Below, piece after piece: positions 53,462 to 63,241 of a stretch of DNA of 64,000 nt. Location of the stretch: positions 141,073 through 205,072 of the forward strand of contig JAHDIF010000001.1 in the NCBI GenBank assembly GCA_020630915.1, read 5' to 3'. Source of the DNA: Dokdonia sp. (GTDB taxonomy: Bacteria > Bacteroidota > Bacteroidia > Flavobacteriales > Flavobacteriaceae). How positions within the stretch are numbered: position 1 is the first letter of the stretch; each line of letters begins with the position of its first letter. The translations under genes and the position numbers were made by a program. Under the pieces are notes generated by a model. That model had not been told where the DNA came from and ran no database searches. It saw only the letters and a program-made list of their open reading frames with translations.

Positions 53462-54745
53462 TTATAGTTTGTAACTCAATCCTAAACCAGCGACTACAGC
53501 GCTAGATTTATAGGTCCCAGCAAAAGGTGCTGGTGTTCCATCAGATTCTAAAAATGCATCATATGAAGCGTCTACTTCTTTAAACTTTAGGTATAAGAAA
53601 GATGCATCTATAGCTAGTTTTTCACTTACGTTAAAAGATAGACCCGCTGTAAATCCATCAGAATCATTACGCGGAGTTTCTGGTGCAAAAAATCCATCTT
53701 GCACAGGAGACTCATCAAAGTAGTAACCTACTCTTAAGTCTAACTTATCCATAGGAGAATACTGCATACCAAATCTTATGGTACTTGCATCTTTATAATT
53801 ACGAGGATTTATAGACTCTAAAGCTACAGAACCATCTGCTGCTAAGAAATTTAAATCTAAAGAATCGTAAGCGCTCCACTCTGCGTAGTTATAATCAAAA
53901 GCAAATAACCACTTGTCATTAGGCTTATAAGACAAACCCCAGGTCCACTCGGCCGGAAGAGGTAAAGATGCTGTAAAGTCAAATGTGCCATTTGCGATAG
54001 GAGCTAGTGGTGAATTAGGAATGTTTGCAAAAACAGCCTCTCCATCTCCAGCTTCTACTTGTACATCAATTTGTGAACGGTAGTTAAAACCTAACTTCCA
54101 TTTGTCTTGGTTATCTATATTAAGCATTGCACTAACAGAATAACCAAATTCTGTTATTCCAGCAGCGTCAATAGTTACATTAGATCTATTTCCGTCTATA
54201 TCTGTAAGATTACGCGTAAGATTTCTATTAAAGTTTACAGACCCGATAGCTAGAATTGGCCCTCCTCCTATGCTAAATCTTCCTTCTACAACTTCCCAAG
54301 AGAACAAAGGCTGTACATAGATAGATGATAATTCGATAGAATTTACTAGGTGTGATCCAGACCAATCTGTAGGATACTCAACTGTACTTCCGTAAGGTGT
54401 GTATACAGCAAGGCCTAAGGCAAATTTCTCACTCACTTTGTAACTTGCATAAAGGTACACTGGAGTTCCAACTGGACTTTCTGTTTGTGCAGATGTTCCA
54501 AACTGAGTGTTTTGGTAAGCTACATCCGAAAATACGCCAAAACCTCCAACAGAGATATTCAACTTATTTTCTAAATGGATAAGACCTGCCGGGTTAAAAA
54601 AGGCAAGCTCTGCGCTGTTTACTACGGCAACACCTGTGTGGCCCATAGCCAGAGATTTTTGTCCTTGCAAACTCACACGGTATCCACCTGCATAGGTGAC
54701 CGCACAAACAAGAAGGAGTACTAAAACGCTTAATACTTTTTTCAT
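53462..54745 (-). CDS. OmpP1/FadL-type outer-membrane transporter
   Basis: A 427-residue beta-barrel with signal peptide (VLSVLVLLLVCAVTYAGG) and the N-terminal plug motif GYRVSLQGQKSLAMGHTGVAV, with FNPAGL, as in the FadL/TodX family. It carries long-chain fatty acids or hydrophobic compounds across the outer membrane. Co-transcribed with the SGNH lipoprotein. Confidence 0.9.
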   Translation of the reverse strand: MKKVLSVLVLLLVCAVTYAGGYRVSLQGQKSLAMGHTGVAVVNSAELAFFNPAGLIHLENKLNISVGGFGVFSDVAYQNTQFGTSAQTESPVGTPVYLYASYKVSEKFALGLAVYTPYGSTVEYPTDWSGSHLVNSIELSSIYVQPLFSWEVVEGRFSIGGGPILAIGSVNFNRNLTRNLTDIDGNRSNVTIDAAGITEFGYSVSAMLNIDNQDKWKLGFNYRSQIDVQVEAGDGEAVFANIPNSPLAPIANGTFDFTASLPLPAEWTWGLSYKPNDKWLFAFDYNYAEWSAYDSLDLNFLAADGSVALESINPRNYKDASTIRFGMQYSPMDKLDLRVGYYFDESPVQDGFFAPETPRNDSDGFTAGLSFNVSEKLAIDASFLYLKFKEVDASYDAFLESDGTPAPFAGTYKSSAVVAGLGLSYKL

Positions 54746-54876
54746 AATTTAATTTAGGTTAAGGGTATATTTATGAATTACTTAATAAAATGTGTGTAAA
54801 AATATACTATTTTCAAGAGTTTATCATTTATTAACACAATTTATTATGCATACATAATAAATTTATTTACGCAATG

Positions 54877-55644
54877 TTATAAAAAATTTATCACTTCTTG
54901 ATAGAATTCTTTAGGATTTTCGGCGTGCAGCCAGTGCCCAGCTTTAGAAATTGTTTTGATTTCCGCTTTCGCGAAAGCCTTATACAACTCCTCCTCATCT
55001 TCTGGAAGAATATAATTAGACCGTGCTCCTTTTAAAAAAAGAGTGTTGCCAGAAAAGGTCTTGAAAGATGCAAGAGGTTTTCCTATTTCTTCAATATTGT
55101 TTATCAACGAAGGTAAGTTAACGCGCAGCCCTAACTTCTTAGGCTCCTTCCAAAAAAGGTTTTTAAGCAAAAACATACGTATTCCTATCTCCTTAATATA
55201 GCCACTTAAAAATGCATCTGCATTTTTACGACTGCTAAGGGCCTCTTCACTCTGTGATAGTGCGTTGAGACCTTTTAAGATTTCTTGATGATGTTGAGGG
55301 TAAAATTTTGGAGCGATATCTGCAATAATTAAAGCGTCTACCATTTGAGGATAATCACAAGCAAATAGCATGGCTGTTTTACCTCCCATAGAGTGCCCTA
55401 ACAAAGAAAATGTCTCTAGATTATAATAATTTGCATATTGAAAAAGATCCTCAACCATTAATTCATAGCTAAAATTGTCTGAATGAAAACTCCTCCCATG
55501 ATTACGTTGATCGATTAAATGGACTTGAAAACCATCATGACTAAATTGCTTTGCCAGAGTCTTCCAATTATCTCCCATTCCTAAAAAACCATGAAGAATT
55601 AGTAATGGCCTTCCTTCTCCTATTATCTTACTATGTAATTGCAC
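54877..55644 (-). CDS. Alpha/beta hydrolase (YbfF-like)
   Basis: A 255-residue alpha/beta hydrolase. LHGFLGMGDNWKTLA, the nucleophile elbow GHSMGG and the final His in GHWLH are visible; RNHGRS is typical of the YbfF/esterase group. It starts at a GTG (55644) that overlaps the pdxJ stop. Substrate unknown. The palindrome at 54965 encodes AFAKA. Confidence 0.88.
   Translation of the reverse strand: MQLHSKIIGEGRPLLILHGFLGMGDNWKTLAKQFSHDGFQVHLIDQRNHGRSFHSDNFSYELMVEDLFQYANYYNLETFSLLGHSMGGKTAMLFACDYPQMVDALIIADIAPKFYPQHHQEILKGLNALSQSEEALSSRKNADAFLSGYIKEIGIRMFLLKNLFWKEPKKLGLRVNLPSLINNIEEIGKPLASFKTFSGNTLFLKGARSNYILPEDEEELYKAFAKAEIKTISKAGHWLHAENPKEFYQEVINFL
54965..54978. repeat. Palindrome GCTTTCGCGAAAGC (inside hydrolase gene)
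   Basis: Exact copy, read as KAFAKAEI just before the catalytic His region. Confidence 0.95.
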
Positions 55645-56360
55645 TAGTCTGCCAGTTTTTGTAAATACCGCGCTATTACAGTCTCAAAACCGTGATATAA
55701 TGCCTCAGAAATAAGAGCATGGCCTATAGAAACCTCCAATAATTGTGGAATACTATTTTTAAAAAACTCAATATTAAGCAATGACAAATCGTGCCCTGCA
55801 TTGATTCCTAACCCAAGATCGTTTGCAGCCAGAGCACTCTCTATATATGGAGCAATAACCTTTTCTTTATTGTCCATATAGCCAAGAGCGTATGCCTCTG
55901 TGTACAACTCTATTCTGTCGGTACCAGTTTTTTTTGCCCCTTCGACCATAGCGACTACTGGATCTACAAAAATAGAAGTCCTAATACCTTGTTCTTTAAA
56001 AATAGCTATCACATCTTTTAAAAAATCCAAATTCTTGATCGTGTCCCAACCTGCGTTACTCGTAATCGCATCTACTGCATCTGGAACGAGCGTTACCTGA
56101 TCCGGTTTTGTTTCCAACACAAGATCAATAAATTTTTGATTGGGATTTCCCTCTACATTAAACTCAGTGCTCACTATTTGGGCAAGGTCCCTAGTATCTT
56201 GATACCTAATGTGTCTTTCATCTGGCCTAGGGTGCACCGTGATTCCTTGAGCTCCAAAACTTTCAAGATCCTTAGCTACTTGAAGAAGATCGGGAACATT
56301 TCCTCCTCTTGCATTACGCAATGTAGCCACCTTATTTATATTAACACTAAGTTTAGTCAT
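55644..56360 (-). CDS. pdxJ: Pyridoxine 5'-phosphate synthase
   Basis: A 238-residue TIM-barrel enzyme that condenses 1-deoxyxylulose-5-phosphate and 3-amino-1-hydroxyacetone phosphate to vitamin B6 phosphate. SVNINKVATLRNARGG, GITVHPRPDERHI, NVEGNP and IELYTEAYA are the family motifs; GINAGHDLS follows. The ATG at 56360 removes 12 extra residues of the open frame. Confidence 0.95.
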   Translation of the reverse strand: MTKLSVNINKVATLRNARGGNVPDLLQVAKDLESFGAQGITVHPRPDERHIRYQDTRDLAQIVSTEFNVEGNPNQKFIDLVLETKPDQVTLVPDAVDAITSNAGWDTIKNLDFLKDVIAIFKEQGIRTSIFVDPVVAMVEGAKKTGTDRIELYTEAYALGYMDNKEKVIAPYIESALAANDLGLGINAGHDLSLLNIEFFKNSIPQLLEVSIGHALISEALYHGFETVIARYLQKLAD

Positions 56361-56438
56361 CAGTATTTGGTATGTTTTTTGACTACAAAAATACAAAGAG
56401 ACTACGCTCGAGCAGTTAATTTTTCATTATTTTGCATT

Positions 56439-57095
56439 ATGAACATTACAGACTTCATAATAAACGACATACAACCCGTTCTTGTCACCCAAGAGATGGG
56501 TGATGTTCAATCCATTTTTACGCAAACCACATACTCTCATGTTCCTGTGAGTAAAGAAGGTGTATACCTAGGAAGTCTAGATGAAAACGATGTGCATTGC
56601 TACGATGCAAGCTGTATAGTAGAAGATTACACCCACGCACTACAGCCATTTTATGTTCGTTATGAGACTAACTGGCTAGATATTCTAGAAATGTTTGCCC
56701 AACAACGCACTAATATCATGCCCGTTCTAGACAGTAAGGGTAAATATTTGGGCTATTACGAGCTAGAAGACGTAATGAATTTTTTTAACAACACACCCTT
56801 TATAAGTGAGCCAGGCAGTGTTGTAATCATTGAGAAAGGCATACACGATTACTCCTTTAGTGAAATTAGCCAGATCGTAGAGTCTAATGATGGAAGGATA
56901 TGGGGTTTGTTCATCTCTAAAATAGAAAATGACGTAGCAGAGATTTCTATAAAATTAGGACGAGCAAACTTTAATGATATACTTTCTACTTTTAGAAGAT
57001 ATAGTTACAATGTGATTTCTAGCCACCAGGAAGACACTTTCTTAAAAGATCTTAGAAAACGCTCTCAATATTTAGAAAAATACCTTAATATTTAA
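56439..57095 (+). CDS. CBS domain protein
   Basis: A 218-residue protein with an N-terminal CBS pair (residues 1-120: VLVTQEMGDVQSIFTQTTYSHVPV and RTNIMPVLDSKGKYLGYYELEDV) and a C-terminal ACT-like segment. Acts as an adenosyl-ligand sensor in other proteins; no partner domain is present here. ATG at 56439; divergent from pdxJ, 4 bp before nadK, so likely in an operon with it. Confidence 0.8.
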   Translation: MNITDFIINDIQPVLVTQEMGDVQSIFTQTTYSHVPVSKEGVYLGSLDENDVHCYDASCIVEDYTHALQPFYVRYETNWLDILEMFAQQRTNIMPVLDSKGKYLGYYELEDVMNFFNNTPFISEPGSVVIIEKGIHDYSFSEISQIVESNDGRIWGLFISKIENDVAEISIKLGRANFNDILSTFRRYSYNVISSHQEDTFLKDLRKRSQYLEKYLNI

Positions 57096-57099
57096 ACAT

Positions 57100-57984
57100 A
57101 TGAAAGTAGGCATTTACGGCCAGTTTTATCATAAAGAAGCTGCACGTTATGTGCAAGAGCTATTAGATATATTAGGGAAAAAACAAATTGAGGTCATTAT
57201 AGAAAAGAATTTCTTAAAGCTCATTAATGCAAACGATGCTATTAAGGTTAATTACGACCATTTTAGCACCTTTGAAGAGCTAGATAGCACTTATGACCTA
57301 TTCTTTAGTATAGGAGGAGATGGTACTATACTCAAAACCGCCACATATATACGGGACCTAAATATTCCTATTGCTGGAATTAATACTGGAAGATTAGGAT
57401 TTCTAGCAACCATTAAAAAACAAGAAATAGCAAAATCTATTGATAAAATACTCGCTGGGCAGTACCAGATCTCAAACAGAAGCTTACTACAAGCTTCTTT
57501 TAATGGAGACACTACAGTATTGGGAGATTTAAATTTTGCACTCAATGAGATTGCCTTAAACAGAAAAAACACAACAAGTATGATCTCGGTCACCACACAC
57601 CTTGACGGAGAACCACTTACAAATTACTGGGCAGATGGTCTTATTGTCGCAACACCTACAGGATCTACAGGCTACTCTTTAAGTTGTGGCGGCCCTGTAA
57701 TCACTCCAGAAACATCAAGTATTGTCCTTACACCTATTGCTCCTCATAATCTTAATGCAAGACCTTTGATCATTCCAGACGAAACTGTGATCACCTTACA
57801 AGTATCTGGAAGAGAAGAACAACACCTCATCTCACTAGATTCAAGAATCGTAACACTTGACAATGATACACTTGTAAGGATTGAAAAAGCACCTTTTTCA
57901 ATTAAACTCATTACACTAGAAGGAGACACATTTTTGAAGACGCTAAGAAAGAAACTATTGTGGGGCGAAGATAAGCGTAACTAG
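57100..57984 (+). CDS. nadK: NAD kinase
   Basis: A 294-residue ATP-NAD kinase. FSIGGDGTILKTATY carries the GGDGT motif; TPTGSTGYSLSCGGP is the second conserved loop. Makes NADP for biosynthesis. Forms a pair with the CBS gene, 4 bp upstream. Confidence 0.95.
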   Translation: MKVGIYGQFYHKEAARYVQELLDILGKKQIEVIIEKNFLKLINANDAIKVNYDHFSTFEELDSTYDLFFSIGGDGTILKTATYIRDLNIPIAGINTGRLGFLATIKKQEIAKSIDKILAGQYQISNRSLLQASFNGDTTVLGDLNFALNEIALNRKNTTSMISVTTHLDGEPLTNYWADGLIVATPTGSTGYSLSCGGPVITPETSSIVLTPIAPHNLNARPLIIPDETVITLQVSGREEQHLISLDSRIVTLDNDTLVRIEKAPFSIKLITLEGDTFLKTLRKKLLWGEDKRN

Positions 57985-58047
57985 GGACAATATTTTCGTA
58001 TTAAATCTGTTACTTCTACGGGTATTAAAAAATGTTTTACGGGTTTT

Positions 58048-58061
58048 GCTTTCGCGAAAGC
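58048..58061. repeat. Palindrome GCTTTCGCGAAAGC (nadK-DUF6089 gap)
   Basis: Exact intergenic copy, upstream of the DUF6089 promoter. Confidence 0.95.
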
Positions 58062-58092
58062 GCACTACTATTTAATACTACATGTACTTATA

Positions 58093-58124
58093 TTGTTAAT
58101 AGGTACACATTATTGTTATATTTG
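58093..58124 (+). promoter_or_regulatory. Promoter of DUF6089-uppS-bamA operon
   Basis: TTG at 58093-58095 and TATATTTG at 58117-58124, 21 bases apart, match the Bacteroidota -33/-7 consensus. Start codon at 58142. Confidence 0.75.
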
Positions 58125-58141
58125 CAAACTTTTACAGCTAT

Positions 58142-58825
58142 ATGAAGTATTTGACGGTTGTTATTTTCGCCGTGTTATTAAGTTCTATTTCCCATGCGCA
58201 AACCTATGAATTAGGATTGTATGCTGGCGGAGCTAATTTTATAGGAGACGTTGGGTCAACGAGTTACATAGCCCCTAATGCTCCTGTGGTAGGATTAATT
58301 GCCAAGTGGAACCGAAGCTCGAGACACTCATTTAGATTTACAGCCTTATTTGCTGAGCTAGATGTAGACGACAGGGAAAGTGCTGAGTCAAGAAGGCAAT
58401 CTCGTGGTTACAATTTTAAAAATAGTGTAAAAGAAGTATCGTTAGGCCTAGAGTATACGTTCTGGGATTTTGACATGTTTAACCAGCGTAACCCGTCTAC
58501 ACCTTATTTGTATACAGGGTTTACCTACTTTAATCACGACGAGTTTGTGCTTGATGGAGATATGCTGGTTGACGCAGGAGCATACTGGGATATTGCAATC
58601 CCTATGATTATTGGTTACAAGGCTGTTATAAGTCAAAATCTTATTTTTGCCTTTGAGATTGGCGCTAGATACACCTTTACTGACAATCTGGATGGTAGCG
58701 CTCCTCAAAATGATCCTGACGGAGTATTAAGTTTTGGAAATATAAATAATGATGATTGGTATATGTTTACAGGGATCACCTTAACATATTCCTTTGGGCG
58801 TAAACCTTGTTTTTGCGCATTTTAA
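58142..58825 (+). CDS. DUF6089 family outer-membrane protein
   Basis: A 227-residue protein with signal peptide (VVIFAVLLSSISHAQ) and a small beta-barrel ending FGRKPCFCAF. LGLYAGGANFIGDVG and VKEVSLGLEYTFWDFD are typical of DUF6089, usually encoded with uppS and bamA in Flavobacteriaceae. Likely in the outer membrane; function unknown. Confidence 0.85.
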   Translation: MKYLTVVIFAVLLSSISHAQTYELGLYAGGANFIGDVGSTSYIAPNAPVVGLIAKWNRSSRHSFRFTALFAELDVDDRESAESRRQSRGYNFKNSVKEVSLGLEYTFWDFDMFNQRNPSTPYLYTGFTYFNHDEFVLDGDMLVDAGAYWDIAIPMIIGYKAVISQNLIFAFEIGARYTFTDNLDGSAPQNDPDGVLSFGNINNDDWYMFTGITLTYSFGRKPCFCAF

Positions 58826-58832
58826 TATAAAA

Positions 58833-59573
58833 ATGGATTTTTTAGAGCAAATTGATCGCGACAAATTACCGCAGCATGTGGCCATAATTATGGATGGCAA
58901 TGGTCGATGGGCTAAAAAACAAGGCTTATTGAGAGCAGCCGGACACAAACGTGGTACGGCGGGTGTGAAACAGGCAGTAGAAGGTTGTGCAGAGTTAGGT
59001 ATACCCTTCCTTACCCTATACGCATTCTCCACTGAGAATTGGAACCGTCCTAAAAAAGAAGTAGATACGCTTATGAATCTTCTTGTGTCTTCACTTAAAA
59101 AGGAAATACTAACATTACAGGATAATGATGTATCACTTCACACCATAGGAAATATAAATACACTTCCATCTAAGGCACAGAAAGAGTTATCTGAGGTTAT
59201 TGAGAAAACAAAATCTAACAAAAGATTAAGAGTTACACTAGCTTTAAGCTACGGTGGACGTGAAGAAATTCTTAAATCCTTACAAGAAATAAGTGTTAAA
59301 GTTAAAAATAACATAATTTCGCCAGCTGAGATTGATGAGTCTCTTATTAATAATCATCTTTACACCCACGACATGCCTGATGTGGATTTACTCATTAGGA
59401 CCAGTGGAGAACAACGAGTGAGTAATTTTTTGCTTTGGCAAATAGCCTATGCGGAGTTTTATTTTACTCCAGTATTGTGGCCAGATTTCAAAAAAGAACA
59501 TCTACACGATGCCATTTACAATTATCAGAAAAGAGAACGACGATTTGGAAAGACGAGTGAACAGATTAAATAA
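58833..59573 (+). CDS. uppS: Undecaprenyl diphosphate synthase
   Basis: A 246-residue cis-prenyltransferase that makes the C55 lipid carrier for peptidoglycan and O-antigen. MDGNGRWAKKQGLLRAAGH near the N-terminus, TLYAFSTENW, and DLLIRTSGEQRVSNFLLWQ are diagnostic. ATG at 58833, 7 bp after DUF6089, gives the family start. Confidence 0.96.
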   Translation: MDFLEQIDRDKLPQHVAIIMDGNGRWAKKQGLLRAAGHKRGTAGVKQAVEGCAELGIPFLTLYAFSTENWNRPKKEVDTLMNLLVSSLKKEILTLQDNDVSLHTIGNINTLPSKAQKELSEVIEKTKSNKRLRVTLALSYGGREEILKSLQEISVKVKNNIISPAEIDESLINNHLYTHDMPDVDLLIRTSGEQRVSNFLLWQIAYAEFYFTPVLWPDFKKEHLHDAIYNYQKRERRFGKTSEQIK

Positions 59574-59586
59574 AAAAAAGCAGACT

Positions 59587-62166
59587 TTGACAATAAAAAA
59601 AATTACCCTTATACTATTGCTCTTTATTAGCATAGCTGCGCAAGCTCAAAGAGACTTACCTCTAGATCCTAATGTAAAATATGAGATAAGTGATATTACA
59701 GTTACGGGCACAACAACCTATAATGAAAATACGGTAATCGCTTTTACTGGATTAAGAGTAGGTGAAAAACTTTATTTACCAGGAGAAAAAATAAGTAACG
59801 TTATAAAAAAATTATGGGGCCTAGAATTATTTTCCGACATTAACTTGTATGTTACTGATTTACAGGGTGATAAGGTAAAGTTAAATCTAGACATAAAAGA
59901 GGTTCCGGAGCTCAACGAAGTAAAGTTTAGAGGTATTAAAGAAAAGAAAGGCTCTACTTTTGTTAAAGACAACGGTCTCAATAAAGGTGCTAAGGTCACG
60001 GAAAACCTTATTACAACAACCAAAAACTATATAGAAAACAATTACAAAAAGAAGGGATACCTCAATTCTAAAGTATTTATCAATACTATTCCCAGAAAAG
60101 ATAGCACGTCAAAAAACAAAGTAGACCTTGTTGTAAATATAGATAAAGGAGATCGTGTAAAAATAAAGGACATTATTTTTGATGGTAGAGAACAACTTAA
60201 AGAAGGGAAGCTCACCTCTGCGATGAAAAACACAAAAAAGAAGAAGTTTTGGCGTCTTTGGAAAAGATCCAAATTTATTCAAGCAGATTTTGAAGAAGAT
60301 AAAGTATCTCTTGTAGATAAGTATAAAGAGAAAGGCTATAGAGATGCTCGTATTGTTTCAGACACCATCTATAATGAAGCAGGTGATGAAATCACTCTAA
60401 AACTGGCTTTAGAGGAAGGGAAACGTTATTACATAGGAGATATAGATTTCTTAGGCAACACAGTATACTCAGATGCGATGTTAGAAAGGAAATTAGGACT
60501 TAAAAAAGGGGATGTTTACAATGGCGTTTTACTAAAAGAACGGGTTCAAAAAGACGGAGATCCAGACGCAGATGACCTTGCAAACTTATATCAAAACAGC
60601 GGATACCTTTTCTCAACAATTAATGCAGTAGAGACTGGCGTAGATAAAGATACTATTAATTTTGAGGTGCGTATTTCTGAAGGTAAATTAGCCTACTTTA
60701 ATAGGATTGAAGTAAAAGGAAACGACAAAACGAAAGATAAAGTAATCTATAGAGAACTCCTTACAAAGCCCGGTCAGAAATATAGCAAGGATGCTGTCGT
60801 TGGGACGATTAGAGAGTTAGGACAATTAGGATTTTTTGATCCTCAACAACTTACACCAGAATTTAAAAATTTTGATCAAATAGGTGGGACAGTAGATCTA
60901 GAATATAATGTAGTAGAGCAAGGTGCTAGCCAGATTGAACTCCAAGGAGGTTTTGGAGGAGGGGGTTTTGTAGGAACACTTGGATTATCTTTTAACAATT
61001 TTTCGATTCAGAATATATTTAATAAAGAGGCATACAAGCCGCTGCCTATGGGAGACGGACAACGCTTTTCACTAAGAGCTCAGGCGAGTCAGTTTTTCCA
61101 GACATACAGTATTTCCCTTACAGACCCGTGGTTTGGAGGTAAACAACCCGTACAGTTCAGTACGTCATTTTCACACACTGTTCAATTCTTATTTAACAAT
61201 CTTGCCACGAGCCAGGCAGATCGTGTAGACAGGGATAGACGCTTTTTAATAACAGGAGGTTCTGTGGGATTAGCCAAAAGACTAAGCTGGCCAGATCGTA
61301 ATTTTACATTATCACACGCATTAAGTTTCCAACATTTTGATTTACAAAATTATAATACTGGACTCTTTACTTTTGGAGATGGGTCATCAGAAAACTTAGC
61401 CTATACTATAGGATTAAGCAGAAACAACACTTTTAATAATCCTATTTTTCCAACAGGAGGTTCAGAATGGACCGTCTCTGCAAAGCTTACACTACCATAT
61501 TCTGCATGGAACGGTATTGACTATGGCGCGCTTGGAGAACAGCGTATTACCGCGGTAGAAAATCAAGATTCGCAAGAAATTGCTAGGATAGATCAAGAGA
61601 GGTTTAAATGGCTAGAGTACTATAAGGTAAAAATGGCTGGAAAATGGTATCAAAGTCTAGGAGCCAAATTTGTATTACAATCTAATATTGAGTTTGGTTG
61701 GTTAGGCGCTTATAACCAAGATCGTGGAGTGCCACCATTTGAGCGTTTCTTTTTAGGGGGAGACGGTCTTGGAGGTTTTGCTCTGGATGGCCGTGAGATT
61801 ATACGATTAAGAGGTTATCCTAACCAATCTGTTACACCCTTAGATCGTGGAGCGGCGACTACAAATACTGCAAATGATGGAGCCACTATATATAATAAGT
61901 TTAGTTTAGAACTTAGATATCCTGTCACTTTTAGTCAAGCAGCGACAATTTATACACTAGCTTTTGTAGAAGGAGGTTCATCCTATGACAATTTTAGAGA
62001 CTATAACCCGTTTCAATTGAGTAGATCTGCTGGAGCAGGAATTCGTATATTTATGCCAGCTTTTGGATTATTAGGACTAGATTTCGGTTACGGATTCGAC
62101 CCTATTCCAGGGCTCACAGAGCCAAATGGTTGGGAAACGCATTTCATAATTGGACAGCAGTTTTAA
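59587..62166 (+). CDS. bamA: Outer-membrane assembly protein BamA
   Basis: An 859-residue Omp85 protein. After a signal peptide ending AAQAQ come five POTRA domains (about 30-450) and the C-terminal barrel, with GLSRNNTFNNPIFPTGG and the VFIMPAFGLL-type final strands. The TTG at 59587 (MTIKKITLILLLF) gives a clean signal peptide and starts 13 bp after uppS. Longer frames overlap uppS. Inserts outer-membrane beta-barrels. Confidence 0.93.
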   Translation: MTIKKITLILLLFISIAAQAQRDLPLDPNVKYEISDITVTGTTTYNENTVIAFTGLRVGEKLYLPGEKISNVIKKLWGLELFSDINLYVTDLQGDKVKLNLDIKEVPELNEVKFRGIKEKKGSTFVKDNGLNKGAKVTENLITTTKNYIENNYKKKGYLNSKVFINTIPRKDSTSKNKVDLVVNIDKGDRVKIKDIIFDGREQLKEGKLTSAMKNTKKKKFWRLWKRSKFIQADFEEDKVSLVDKYKEKGYRDARIVSDTIYNEAGDEITLKLALEEGKRYYIGDIDFLGNTVYSDAMLERKLGLKKGDVYNGVLLKERVQKDGDPDADDLANLYQNSGYLFSTINAVETGVDKDTINFEVRISEGKLAYFNRIEVKGNDKTKDKVIYRELLTKPGQKYSKDAVVGTIRELGQLGFFDPQQLTPEFKNFDQIGGTVDLEYNVVEQGASQIELQGGFGGGGFVGTLGLSFNNFSIQNIFNKEAYKPLPMGDGQRFSLRAQASQFFQTYSISLTDPWFGGKQPVQFSTSFSHTVQFLFNNLATSQADRVDRDRRFLITGGSVGLAKRLSWPDRNFTLSHALSFQHFDLQNYNTGLFTFGDGSSENLAYTIGLSRNNTFNNPIFPTGGSEWTVSAKLTLPYSAWNGIDYGALGEQRITAVENQDSQEIARIDQERFKWLEYYKVKMAGKWYQSLGAKFVLQSNIEFGWLGAYNQDRGVPPFERFFLGGDGLGGFALDGREIIRLRGYPNQSVTPLDRGAATTNTANDGATIYNKFSLELRYPVTFSQAATIYTLAFVEGGSSYDNFRDYNPFQLSRSAGAGIRIFMPAFGLLGLDFGYGFDPIPGLTEPNGWETHFIIGQQF

Positions 62167-62205
62167 TTTTTGGCACGATTATTTCTAAAACAACTTTGAC
62201 TAATT

Positions 62206-63204
62206 ATGAATAAGAAAGTTCTTTTATTGCTTGTAGGCACAATTTTATTGAGTCTAACCACTAATGCACAGAGAGGCATTAGAATAGGCTATATTGATAT
62301 GGATTACATTTTAGAAAATGTTCCTGAATATCAAGAAGCGTCGCAGCAGTTAGACGATAAAGTAAATAGATGGAAAGGTGAGATAGAAACCAAACTGGGA
62401 GAAGTGCGCGAAATGAAAAAGCAGCTAGACAATGAAAGACCTCTTTTAACAAAAGAACTCATTGAAGAACGCAATGAAGAAATCAAATTTGAAGAAGATC
62501 AGATATTAGACTATCAGCAAAAACGTTTTGGACCTGGAGGAGATCTAGCCATTCAAAAAAGACAGCTCGTAGAACCCGTACAAGATCAAGTATTTAATGC
62601 GGTACAAGAAATTTCTACAAATAAAAAATATGACTTTGTGTTTGACAAATCCGCAGATGTGGTAATGCTTTACTCAGCAGATAGGCACGATATAAGTGAT
62701 CAAGTATTGAGAAGTATTACGAGATCTGCAAAGCGTAAGCAAATTAATAGTCGTAAAGACGAAGATGCCTTTGATAGAGATGAGTCTAAAACTGTAGAGC
62801 AAGATAAAGCCACCCTCGAAAGACAAAAGCAAATAGAAGAAAAGAAAAACGCTAGAGAAGCAGCGTTAGAAGAAAGAGCACAATCAAGAGAAGCTCAAAA
62901 GGCCGAACGTCAAAAAGCCTTTGAAGAAAGAAGACAGCGCCTCTTAGAAGAGAGACAACGAAAAAAAGATTCATTACAAGCTTTACGTTTAGCAAAAACT
63001 GAAGAAAACACTCCAAATGAACCAACAGGAGACCAAACGAACCCAGTAGATGCTAAACAAGCAGCTATCGAAGCTCGTAAAAGAAGAAAAGACTCCATTC
63101 TTAATGCAAGAAAAATAAGAAGAGACTCTATCTTGAACGCAAGAAAAAACAGAACAAAAACACCTCCTGTACCAGAGGACAGTGAAGGAGACGGAGGTAA
63201 TTAA
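62206..63204 (+). CDS. OmpH/Skp-like protein with charged C-terminal tail
   Basis: A 332-residue periplasmic protein: signal peptide ending TTNAQ, OmpH/Skp domain at about 20-170 (RIGYIDMDYILENVPEYQEASQQ), then a 150-residue Lys/Arg/Glu-rich tail with two KDSILNARK-type repeats. Standard Skp is about 160 residues, so the tail is an addition. Follows bamA, as the chaperone that delivers outer-membrane proteins. Confidence 0.88.
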   Translation: MNKKVLLLLVGTILLSLTTNAQRGIRIGYIDMDYILENVPEYQEASQQLDDKVNRWKGEIETKLGEVREMKKQLDNERPLLTKELIEERNEEIKFEEDQILDYQQKRFGPGGDLAIQKRQLVEPVQDQVFNAVQEISTNKKYDFVFDKSADVVMLYSADRHDISDQVLRSITRSAKRKQINSRKDEDAFDRDESKTVEQDKATLERQKQIEEKKNAREAALEERAQSREAQKAERQKAFEERRQRLLEERQRKKDSLQALRLAKTEENTPNEPTGDQTNPVDAKQAAIEARKRRKDSILNARKIRRDSILNARKNRTKTPPVPEDSEGDGGN

Positions 63205-63241
63205 TTTTAAATTTTATAACACTTAATAAATCCAGATTACA

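Noticed and set aside
59449-59586. Longer BamA start overlapping uppS
   Set aside because: It would hide the signal peptide behind an unrelated 46-residue extension.
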